DNA of 64,000 nt from Pontibacter sp. G13 (GTDB lineage: Bacteria > Bacteroidota > Bacteroidia > J057): assembly GCF_031851795.1 (NCBI RefSeq), contig NZ_CP134696.1, positions 7,474,911 through 7,538,910 of the forward strand, read 5' to 3'. Both the position numbers and the translations under genes were made by a program. The notes under the pieces were generated by a model that had not been told where the DNA came from, searched no databases, and worked only from the letters and a program-made list of their open reading frames with translations. Shown here piece after piece: positions 17,357-24,781 of this stretch; positions within the stretch are counted from its first letter, which is position 1, and every line of letters starts with the position of its first letter.

Positions 17357-20016
17357 TTCCATCTTACATTCAAGCTAGTTTGTATCATCCATTCCGGGGT
17401 GGTTGCCCAGTCGGCGTCCCCGGAAAGGGGGTTGTGGCGGAACCTCCGGAGGGAGGTTTCCAGGAAGACATGCTTTCCGAAGGGCATCTGGGCCATGAGC
17501 CAGATGCCCGATTTGGCCTGTCGGGGAAATTCAGCCCGATAGTGCCATCCGGCAGAGAGATTCCATCCGTTTCCGGTCATTCCCTGCATCCCCACCTGCA
17601 GATCCCGGATATCCTGCTGCGCTCCCCCGAATTCGGTCTGGATCCAGGACCCTGCGGCAGTCAGGCCCAGTTGCCCCCAGGTGAGGACCTGGCTGATCCC
17701 CGCCATCTGGGAGATGAATCCAGGGGTGTCGTCCCGGCTCTGGATCTGGCGGGTCCATATGACATTCCCGGAGCCGGTCAACTGTCCCCTTGCCCACTGG
17801 TGGGAAGCCTGGACGGAGATCAGGGAATGGGAGACTTCTGTCTGCGCCACGCTGTCAACTGGGGAAATGGTCCTGAAAAACGGGGCATAGGACAGCGTGA
17901 ATCCCAGTCCGGATTTGGGATGGAATTGGACATGTCCCCCGGCGCTCTGGGAGATGGACCGCCGGACGGGGCCCGGCAGGTCGAATGGACTCAGGTCCTC
18001 CCGGTAATGGGCGCCGACTCCGAGGCGTCCCTGCCAGAACCGCTGGTCCAACTGGAGGGACTTGTGGTTCCGCTGTATGAGGAGGGGAGCCCCCAGGGAG
18101 GCGTAGGATGCGTCCGATTGGGTCATCGTGGCCGACAGTTGGTTTCCGGGGAATGGGCGTACCCCCATCTGGATCTGCCAGGAGTTCCCCGATTGGTCGG
18201 TGGGGGCTGGAATCCGGAGGGTGTCGGACCCGGTCGCGTCATCCGGCAAGGTCGGGCGGAGCATGGACCTGAACCAATTCCCCGAAATCTGGATCCGGTC
18301 CTTTCCGAGGGAGCCGTTTGCCTGGAGCCCGGCCAGCAAATTGGTGTTCAGGTATCCGGAGACGGGCGGGCCTCCGGTGTTCCAGGGCATGGGCCGCTCA
18401 TCGATCCAGATGGCCATGCCCGTGACCTGGAGGGATTCCCGGACCCGGATACCGAGCTTTCCCGCCACCACCTTTGGCTTGGGCCGGTCCTGTTCGGTGC
18501 TGTCGAGCTGCCAGATCATCGGCATCAGTTCGCCGACGGTGACTCCCAGTTCCCATGGGCCCGGCGCATATACCATGTCCATTCCCCGGACTCCGATCCC
18601 ATCCAGCGTATTCGAGGAATAGCTGGGGAATACCGTCCCGACTTGCATGGTCCGGATATCGGACATGATCCTTTCCGCCTTGGACAGCGCCCCGACCTTG
18701 CCCAGCATCCCCGGATTGGCGAGCATGCCGGCCAATGAGGTGGCATCGAGCGAGTCTGCCTTCGCGGCCATTTCTATGATCTCCAGATAGGGGGCCAGAT
18801 CCCCTGCTAGGAGTTCCAGTTCCCGGTATCGGGTATCCAGGCTGTCCAGATGGTCGCACTGCCGGCATTGCCGGTGCCAGTACCGGAGGGCTTCCGGATC
18901 GGCCTGGCCGAGGGAGTCCGAGAAGTGGGCCAGTTCCGTGGAATCGGCATGCGGATATCGGGTGCGGAATGCACGGCATGAATCCATCAATGCCTGATAT
19001 TCCGGCGCATTTTGGACTTTCCGGAGGTTCAGGTATTGCCTGTACATCTGGAGGTCCTGCCGGAGCAGCGAATCCCCGGCCAGTTCTTCCCAGCCGCCGT
19101 ATCCGAGCCCGCGTGCCCGGTCGTCCGCGGTTCCGAGTATCTGCGCCAATTCCTGTTCCCTGAGGCTGGACAGCGATTGGTACCATTCGCTTCCCTTCCG
19201 GTGCTTGTCCCTCAGCCCCCGGACGCGATCGTCCTGCCCGAGATGGGATAGGATTTCCCGTTCCTCCGCCCGGATGGCCGCTTCGGCCTTGGCGCGCAAC
19301 CGGCTGAGCAATGCCGCACGGTCCAGACCGAGGTTGATCCGGTTCATGCGGTAGGAGAACTGCTCATTTTCCGTGGAATAATGGATCTGGGCCGTAAGGG
19401 GGATGCCGAAAGCCGTCACCCTGGGGGCCGCCTCGAACCGCAGGTACCGGGTGACCGGAGGGGGAAATCCGATGGAAAGGCCCGGCGGTTCCGGAAGGGT
19501 GGAATATTGGCCGGTCAGGCGGAATGAGCCGCCGATAGAGAACTGCGAATTGCGTCTGTCCCATACCTCTTCCGCCCCTTCCCGCAGCCGGGAAAATGCC
19601 TTCTGCCGATACCAGTGTACATTCCTGCATGCCGTGGCGAGTTCCTCCCGGGTATCGCCGTCCAGGAGGAAAATGCAGAGCTGGTAGACTCCGGTCTGCA
19701 GGGAATCCAACCCGCCGGCGGATTGCGCACCGTATTGCATCGGGGTGGGCGGCAGGCCGATCTCCCGGTAGTCCAGGGCATTGCTGCCGGCCTGAATAAC
19801 GGGGCTCTCCCAGCTCATGCGCAATGAGCCCCGGTTGTCGGTCAGGTAGGCCTCCATCTTCAGGCGACGGCTCCCCACGGTCCCGAGGATCTCCACACGG
19901 AATACATCCTGCACCTGGAAGGTCGTGGGCACCTGCAACGGAAACCGTATGACCGATTGCGCCACGAGGGAATGTCCCGTGATCCAGATACAGCATGCAA
20001 GGAGGAGGTGCTTCAA
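17353..20016 (-). CDS. Probable outer-membrane beta-barrel protein partnered with the CHU_C protein
   Basis: About 887 residues using TTG at 20016, which gives a compact signal peptide (KHLLLACCIWITGHSLVAQ); a TTG at 20064 would add 16 residues, and there is no ATG. Residues about 20-200 are beta-rich, about 210-440 are charged and helical (coiled-coil-like, many Arg/Glu), and the rest alternates hydrophobic and polar residues with many Gly, Trp and Tyr, ending LNVRWK as barrels often do. No named family recognised. The 4-nt overlap with the next gene indicates one operon and probably one complex or export pair. Same unusual G+C-rich composition. Confidence 0.65.
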   Translation of the reverse strand: MKHLLLACCIWITGHSLVAQSVIRFPLQVPTTFQVQDVFRVEILGTVGSRRLKMEAYLTDNRGSLRMSWESPVIQAGSNALDYREIGLPPTPMQYGAQSAGGLDSLQTGVYQLCIFLLDGDTREELATACRNVHWYRQKAFSRLREGAEEVWDRRNSQFSIGGSFRLTGQYSTLPEPPGLSIGFPPPVTRYLRFEAAPRVTAFGIPLTAQIHYSTENEQFSYRMNRINLGLDRAALLSRLRAKAEAAIRAEEREILSHLGQDDRVRGLRDKHRKGSEWYQSLSSLREQELAQILGTADDRARGLGYGGWEELAGDSLLRQDLQMYRQYLNLRKVQNAPEYQALMDSCRAFRTRYPHADSTELAHFSDSLGQADPEALRYWHRQCRQCDHLDSLDTRYRELELLAGDLAPYLEIIEMAAKADSLDATSLAGMLANPGMLGKVGALSKAERIMSDIRTMQVGTVFPSYSSNTLDGIGVRGMDMVYAPGPWELGVTVGELMPMIWQLDSTEQDRPKPKVVAGKLGIRVRESLQVTGMAIWIDERPMPWNTGGPPVSGYLNTNLLAGLQANGSLGKDRIQISGNWFRSMLRPTLPDDATGSDTLRIPAPTDQSGNSWQIQMGVRPFPGNQLSATMTQSDASYASLGAPLLIQRNHKSLQLDQRFWQGRLGVGAHYREDLSPFDLPGPVRRSISQSAGGHVQFHPKSGLGFTLSYAPFFRTISPVDSVAQTEVSHSLISVQASHQWARGQLTGSGNVIWTRQIQSRDDTPGFISQMAGISQVLTWGQLGLTAAGSWIQTEFGGAQQDIRDLQVGMQGMTGNGWNLSAGWHYRAEFPRQAKSGIWLMAQMPFGKHVFLETSLRRFRHNPLSGDADWATTPEWMIQTSLNVRWK

Positions 20017-20090
20017 GGGGCGGTGTTTTGTCCGGGTTGCGGGAAATATCCCATTGGATGGCAATATAGGATTGTCCGGGCAGAGATGCT

Positions 20091-20180
20091 TGTTTGGGGG
20101 TGGGAAAATTACCTGGGGTAAATGATACTGAGGATTGGGATTTTCTTGTTTTCGGAATCGGGGGGCTTCGGTATGTTGGG
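20091..20180. repeat. Intergenic repeat C, copy 2
   Basis: Similar to 8901-8990 (TGTTTGGGGG, GGGTAAATGAT, TTTTCTTGTTTTCGGAAT, G-run), just upstream of the G+C-rich operon and just before the hairpin at 20190. Confidence 0.65.
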
Positions 20181-20189
20181 GTGCAAGTG

Positions 20190-20246
20190 TTGAACGTGGG
20201 GCTTGAAAATGGCTCTATGGGGGCCATTTTCAAGCCCCACGTTCAA
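20190..20246. repeat. Perfect 24-bp inverted repeat (hairpin)
   Basis: Arms 20190-20213 and 20223-20246 pair perfectly around a 9-nt loop (TCTATGGGG). No U-tract follows. It is the longest perfect hairpin seen in the window, between the G+C-rich operon and the 3' side of the minus-strand gene at 20393. The remaining bases to 20392 hold no feature I can name. Confidence 0.8.
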
Positions 20247-20392
20247 GGCGCGGTTGACACACTTTTCTGAACATTCCCTTTCTCGATTACTTTTAAGATA
20301 AATCTTAGGTTAGTTTGGACTTCCATAGTTTTTCTTACTCAATTATTTAGGAAAACTCTTCAAACAAACCTTCGCCAGAAATCCACATTCCA

Positions 20393-20857
20393 TCAAGGCG
20401 AGATTCCAAATATCACCATATTGTCCAGACTATTGCAGGGGTCACAAACCATTTTTCCGCTTGTATAATCTTCCTTTCTGATCAATTCTCCATCTTCTGA
20501 GTAGAAAACCCATACACCATACTTTTCACCATTTTGAAATTGTACACAGCACCTAATAAGCCCATTGTCCCAAAATTCAATGAACCTCATACTAGGGTTT
20601 CCATATACATTCCAACTCGCGCCGAATTCTGTTGCATTATCCGTACTGGATATACTATATATTTGAGATCTGTTCGAATCTGATTCAGGGTAGGAATATA
20701 TCTTAATAGCAGTAGTTTGAGGGTTTCCTGATTGATCAATTCCCCACCTTCTTACAGCTATGCTGTCGAAGAATTGTTCATGGAATCCTTGAGACAGAAC
20801 CCCTTTGGGGTACCAATTTGCTATTAGTGCCATAATGGCAATGATGATCAATCTCAT
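20393..20857 (-). CDS. Secreted MORN_2/YwqK-like small protein, copy 2
   Basis: 154 residues: signal peptide MRLIIIAIMALIANWYPKG nearly the same as in copy 1 (10537-11013), diverged middle (IDQSGNPQTTAIKIYSYPES), conserved end (FWDNGLI, FYSEDGELIRKEDYTSGKM). Conserved termini around a divergent centre suggest either diversifying selection on the middle or partial gene conversion of the ends. No toxin or effector partner seen. Confidence 0.7.
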   Translation of the reverse strand: MRLIIIAIMALIANWYPKGVLSQGFHEQFFDSIAVRRWGIDQSGNPQTTAIKIYSYPESDSNRSQIYSISSTDNATEFGASWNVYGNPSMRFIEFWDNGLIRCCVQFQNGEKYGVWVFYSEDGELIRKEDYTSGKMVCDPCNSLDNMVIFGISP

Positions 20858-21063
20858 GGTTTTGGATATTTAATGGTTACTTTTCGATCTGGTTTTCTCT
20901 GCACTTCGGTAGTGGCTTGGCCTGACTTTCGCCTCATTCAGATATTTCTGAGTTTCGAGTTTTTGGGCCATTTGTATTAGAATGTTCTTGAGCAGCATTT
21001 GCCCTATTTTCGGGGGGATTTTTATTGTAGGCATTTTTCCTTTCCTCTTGGAGAGCCGAATTG
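20763..21063. repeat. 301-bp duplicated segment H, copy 2
   Basis: Gapless match to 10919-11219. In this copy a further CAGCGCAATTNCCGAAATCC motif pair (21070-21145) is inserted before repeat A resumes. Confidence 0.85.
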
Positions 21064-21139
21064 CTCCACGCGCCAGCGCAATTGCCGAAATCCGGTTCAG
21101 CCAAAGGGGGGCAGCGCAATTACCGAAATCCGCCGCGCC

Positions 21140-21360
21140 GTCAAAGGGTGAAAGATCCTGCCCTGCGGGCGCCCAACCTGCGACTCCCCTTGTTGTAAGG
21201 GTGAGATCCCGTATAAATTTCCCGGCTGCACGGATGCCATCGCTTCGAAATTTTACGGGATGACGCAGTTTTTTTGGGTGGAAGCCGGATTGTCCGCTTA
21301 TGCTCTTGTCGGGCATTAGAAATACCCGCTTGTGATGTGTCGTCCCTACAGGACTTGGGC
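21140..21360. repeat. Intergenic repeat A, copy 3
   Basis: Full-length unit with core, hairpin end, GGGTGGAAGCCGGATTGTCC linker and GTGATGTGTCGTCCCTACAG. It is followed by another GCGCAATTGCCGAAATCC block to about 21400. These repeats fill 20858-21445. Confidence 0.85.
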
Positions 21361-21445
21361 CCGCGCAATTGCCGAAATCCACCGCGCCGGCAAAGGGTGG
21401 CGGGGCGTGGGAATCGACGAAATGTGGCCCAGTAAAAGAAGAAGG

Positions 21446-21964
21446 CTATCGGCAATCATCAATTTGATGCTCGAGCGTAAACTCTCTTCTAATCTCAGGA
21501 TTATTTATATCCAAAATAGCCTGAAAATGTATCCTGAAAAATGAATACGGTTTATTGGCATTGGATGTCTTAGGGTGAATTTTGAGTCGAATATGCTTAC
21601 GATCTCTAGGCTTTAAACAGAAAAAGCTGGATGACCTGTAGCCAGTAACTTTAGCCGGAGCGGAAGTTAAGGCTTGGATTTTATATTTTTTCTGAGGCAA
21701 TAAAAAGATCATAAGACTATCATTTTTAATGCTATCCGAATAAATGTCATAGGCAGTATCATATTCCATGCTTAGTATTAACGATTCGTCAAATACAATT
21801 ACTATTGTACTATCCAGCTGATTGAATACTGAGATCTCTAAATAATAAGTAGAGGTCGCCTGCTCAAAACGACAATCCTCTACAGCCAACTCAATAGGCT
21901 TATCTAGAATAGAGGTTCCTATAGAGACGAAAAGGGATGCAACCAAAATCAAGAAATGAGTCAT
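21446..21964 (-). CDS. Small exported protein, unknown
   Basis: 172 residues with an N-terminal hydrophobic stretch (MTHFLILVASLFVSIGTS) that could be a signal peptide, then a beta-rich domain of alternating hydrophobic and polar residues. No family recognised. A+T-rich compared with the repeats that flank it on both sides. Confidence 0.55.
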   Translation of the reverse strand: MTHFLILVASLFVSIGTSILDKPIELAVEDCRFEQATSTYYLEISVFNQLDSTIVIVFDESLILSMEYDTAYDIYSDSIKNDSLMIFLLPQKKYKIQALTSAPAKVTGYRSSSFFCLKPRDRKHIRLKIHPKTSNANKPYSFFRIHFQAILDINNPEIRREFTLEHQIDDCR

Positions 21965-22004
21965 GAATTTATGTTTTGAAGAAAAGCCGGGCCAAAATTA
22001 AACC

Positions 22005-22672
22005 GCTTGTGATGTGTCGTCCCTACAGGACTTGGGTCAAAGATCCTGCCCTGGGGGCGCCCAACCTGCGACTCCCCTTGTTGCAAGGGTGAGATCCCGT
22101 ATAAATTTCCCGGCTGCTCGGATGCCATCGCTTCGAAATTTTACGGGATGACGCAGCTTTTTGGGGTGGAAGCCGGATTGTCCGCTTATGCTGTTGTCGG
22201 GCATTAGAAATACCCGGTTGTGATGTGTCGTCCCTACAGGACTTGGATCAAAGATCCTGCCCTTTGGGCGCCCAACCTGCGACTCCCCTTGTTGTAAGGG
22301 TGAGATCCCGTATAAATTTCCCAGCTGCACGGGTGCCATCGCTTCGAAATTTTACGGGATGACGGAGTTTTTTTGGGTGGAATCCGGATTGTCCGCTCAT
22401 GCTGTTATCGGGCATTAGAAATACCCGCTTGTGATGTGTCGTCCCTACAGGACTTGGATCAAAGATCCTGCCCTTTGGGCACCCAACCTACGACTCCCCT
22501 TGTTGTAAGGGTGAGATCCCGTATAAATTTCCCTGCCGCACGGATGCCATCGCTTCGAAATTTTACGGGATGACGCAGTTTTTTTGGGTGGAAGCCGGAT
22601 TGTCCGCTTATGTTGTTATCGGGCATTAGAAATACCCGGTTGTGATGTGTCGTCCCTACAGGACTTGGGGCA
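22005..22672. repeat. Array of 211-bp tandem units (repeat A, three units plus a partial)
   Basis: The marker GATGTGTCGTCCCTACAGG starts at 22011, 22222, 22433 and 22644, an exact 211-bp period. Each unit has the AGATCCTGCCC core, a (GACTCCCCTTGTTG) segment, the hairpin pair GATCCCGTATAAATTTC / GAAATTTTACGGGAT and GGGCATTAGAAATACCCG. Open frames on the minus strand through the units (ending GWAPPGQDL-like) simply follow the repeat and are not credible genes. The array stops about 30 bp before the ssrA terminator. Confidence 0.92.
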
Positions 22673-22701
22673 ACGCGCCTGCCGAAATCCGGTCCAGCCA
22701 C

Positions 22702-22736
22702 AAAAAAACCGGCTCATACGATTCGTATGAGCCGGT
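22702..22736 (-). terminator. ssrA terminator
   Basis: Stem CCGGCTCATACGA/TCGTATGAGCCGG (22709-22735) followed on the minus strand by TTTTTTT (22708-22702), immediately after the tmRNA CCA end. Confidence 0.93.
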
Positions 22737-23109
22737 TGGTGGAGACGGCGGGAGTCGAACCCGCGTCCGGAGAAGAAGAGCGCAATACTTTCTACATGCT
22801 TAGTCGCTCTTTGATACACACAAGACTACCCGAACGACAGGATGTATCTTATGCGTTTGCCACTAAATCTTTTGCCTTGGTCGTGGCGGCCCTCGGCAGC
22901 ATACCATCTGGGATGATTGTACTCCTCGAATGGATAGCCGATGATCAAACTATCCGAGAAGCATCTCTCTGTCTAATCTAATTAGGCAGCGAGCGCGTAA
23001 TTTCTTTCGCCAATTAAAAAGAAGCAACTGAGGATTTAAGAGGTCCAGCTACAGCCCTCCACATGCTTATGTATCACCTCAAACGACCCGTCAATACCGT
23101 GTCGTCCCC
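22737..23109 (-). ncRNA. ssrA: tmRNA (ssrA)
   Basis: About 373 nt. The 5' end GGGGACGACACGGT (from 23109) pairs with the 3' end GTCTCC before ACCA (22737-22746). The T-arm GCGGGTTCGACTCCCGC is intact and CCA is encoded. The tag frame reads GGC GAA AGA AAT TAC GCG CTC GCT GCC TAA, so the peptide is (A)GERNYALAA, typical of Bacteroidota and ending in the ALAA degron for Clp proteases. It rescues ribosomes stalled on broken mRNAs. The 3' end faces the repeat-rich region. Confidence 0.96.
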
Positions 23110-23144
23110 ATGTCAAAAAACGTCCCGCAGCATTTTGCAGATGA

Positions 23145-23174
23145 CAAAGATAGCAAACGGATACGGATTTTCAA
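23145..23174 (-). promoter_or_regulatory. ssrA promoter (Bacteroidota type)
   Basis: On the minus strand TTG (23174-23172), 19-nt spacer, TATCTTTG (23152-23145), matching TTG-N19-TANNTTTG. It is 35 nt before the mature tmRNA 5' end, leaving a short leader for RNase P removal. Confidence 0.75.
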
Positions 23175-23245
23175 AGTTTCGATGTTGGACACTTTTCATG
23201 AATTCTGACCTGAAATCGCTCAAATATTGCGTAGGGATGGCCTGT

Positions 23246-23475
23246 AGCGGCGTCAGGGATCGGAAGGGCGAGCCCTCGTTCGGCTCAAGGGAAGGCAGGG
23301 CGAGGTCCGAGCAAGTGGTAAGTCGTTCTGGAATCTCGAACACTTCCTGCGGATTCATGGAGCTAGGCGAGCTCACGTATCGCGAGGACGGGAGCGCCAG
23401 CGGACCCCTGAAATAGCCCGACCCCGCGCTTTCATGCCAAGCGGAAATCAATTGTCAGATCGCGGGGGGACGCCC
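23246..23475 (-). repeat. Intergenic repeat D-like element, copy 3 (reverse orientation)
   Basis: On the minus strand it runs GGGCGTCCCCCCGCG, GCGGGGTCGGGCTATTTCAG, then CTCGCCCTTCCGATCCCTGA and CGCCG. The order of conserved blocks is as in repeats D at 1827 and 4593. I recall elements of this layout between genes in many Bacteroidota. With the ssrA promoter and the terminator at 23478 it accounts for the 430 bp between ssrA and the DUF1573 gene. Confidence 0.65.
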
Positions 23476-23477
23476 AA

Positions 23478-23518
23478 AAGACAAAGACCGGAATGAAACA
23501 TCTGGCTTCATCCCGGTC
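23478..23518 (-). terminator. Terminator of the DUF1573 gene
   Basis: Stem 23507-23518 with 23486-23497 (12 positions, one mismatch or wobble), followed on the minus strand by TTTGTCTTTTG. It lies 27 bp after the stop. Confidence 0.75.
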
Positions 23519-23544
23519 AATCTCTTGGATCAGTACTCGCTTTC

Positions 23545-24669
23545 CTAACGATTGGAGGAAGTCGGGCCTACCGCGCCTGTGTGGAAAGGATCTTTTTCCA
23601 CGTAGACTTTGAGCTTGAGGAGCACATTGGGTTGGTCCGGATCGTTGGATTTGACGGTAATGGTCTTCTGCTGCTTGCCAGAACGGCCACGGGAATCAAA
23701 CGTCGCGACAATCTCTGAAGTAGCTCCGCCCGGTATTACCTTGTCCTTGGGAGCAGTCGCTGTACATCCACAAGAAGCGCGCACAGTCTCCAATACCAGA
23801 TCGTCTTTGCCTGTATTGGTGAAGGTATATTTGACCTGAACTTTCTCTCCTTCGATCACGCTACCGCCGTCATACTCAAGTACATCGAATTGGATGTTAG
23901 GCTGAGCGGCAAGTTCTTCGGCAGTCATCACCATGTTGATGGAACCACTGACGGTGATGATCTTGTTGGGTTGGTCGGCATCGTTGGTTGCCAAGGTAAT
24001 GGCTTGGCTAAATGGGCCCTGCTTGTCGAATTTCTCTCCTCGAACAACCACGGTGATGGTCCCGATCCCACCGGGAATGATGGTCGTGGCAGATGGACGT
24101 ACTTCCATGCGCATGGTCGGGTCCATGGTCTGCTTGAAGGTAATCGGCAGCGCTCCGTTGTTGCGGAACTTGAAGGTCAGGGACTTGCTCTTGTCGGAAT
24201 CAAGGACTCCTACATTTTGGGAGATCTTGTCAAAGCCCATGTTGCCCTGCTTTTGCGGGTAGTTCATGGAAGGGTCCGCCTGAGGATTGAGGACCTCGCC
24301 TTTGATATAGAGCACGATAGGGCGCTCCACGGAATCGTAGGTGACAGTGATGGATTTGGTGAATTTGCCCACGCGTTGGGAGTTGTATTTCACCTGAATC
24401 TCCCCGGTCTTGCCGGGAGCGATGGGTTCCTTGGACCACTTGGGAGTCGTGCATCCGCAGGAAGCCTTCACGCGGGTGAGGGTGACGGGTTCCTCGGATT
24501 GGTTGGTGAATACAAATGTATGCTCTGCGGGATCACCTTTGTCGAGTTGGCCGAATTGGTGAGTGGTTTTGTCGAATTGGAGCTTTTTTGGGGCATCCTG
24601 AACTTGGGCGAATACCGATGTCCAAGCGAACAAAACCAAGGTCCATGTGGCGATGATGCGTGCCTGCAT
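23545..24669 (-). CDS. DUF1573-domain exported protein
   Basis: 374 residues: signal peptide (MQARIIATWTLVLFAWTSVFAQ) and three Ig-like DUF1573 modules. The first (about 28-125) and third (about 260-360) have the family signature ASCGCTTPKW / ASCGCTATAP preceded by FxFTNxG-type strands; the middle one lacks the cysteines. DUF1573 proteins are abundant exported proteins of Bacteroidota with ASH/MSP-like folds and no known enzymatic role. Single-gene unit with its own terminator. Confidence 0.87.
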   Translation of the reverse strand: MQARIIATWTLVLFAWTSVFAQVQDAPKKLQFDKTTHQFGQLDKGDPAEHTFVFTNQSEEPVTLTRVKASCGCTTPKWSKEPIAPGKTGEIQVKYNSQRVGKFTKSITVTYDSVERPIVLYIKGEVLNPQADPSMNYPQKQGNMGFDKISQNVGVLDSDKSKSLTFKFRNNGALPITFKQTMDPTMRMEVRPSATTIIPGGIGTITVVVRGEKFDKQGPFSQAITLATNDADQPNKIITVSGSINMVMTAEELAAQPNIQFDVLEYDGGSVIEGEKVQVKYTFTNTGKDDLVLETVRASCGCTATAPKDKVIPGGATSEIVATFDSRGRSGKQQKTITVKSNDPDQPNVLLKLKVYVEKDPFHTGAVGPTSSNR

Positions 24670-24781
24670 GTGATTTCGAGGTTACAGATTGATCGATAGG
24701 GGAATGCGCGGGAAAGGGGCTTGGAGCTGGCCTCACCCAACGGTTACAATAAACAAATATATAGCCTTTACGGATATTTTG

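Noticed and set aside
20065..20233. Extension of the 887-residue protein or a separate gene upstream (open frame 19364-20233).
   Set aside because: It is a different frame, lacks a signal peptide and runs through repeat C and the 24-bp hairpin.
22005..22672. CRISPR array.
   Set aside because: The period is 211 bp with no unique spacers, and there are no cas genes.
22037..22701. Minus-strand open frames of 80-100 codons in the 211-bp array (ending like GWAPPGQDL).
   Set aside because: They repeat with the DNA unit, start and stop within it, have no start signal and appear also in dispersed copies; they are a by-product of the repeat.
8680..22736. Genomic island integrated at the 3' end of ssrA.
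   Set aside because: The position is suggestive, but I see no integrase and no second copy of the tmRNA 3' end (GGTTCGACTCCCGC) in the window.
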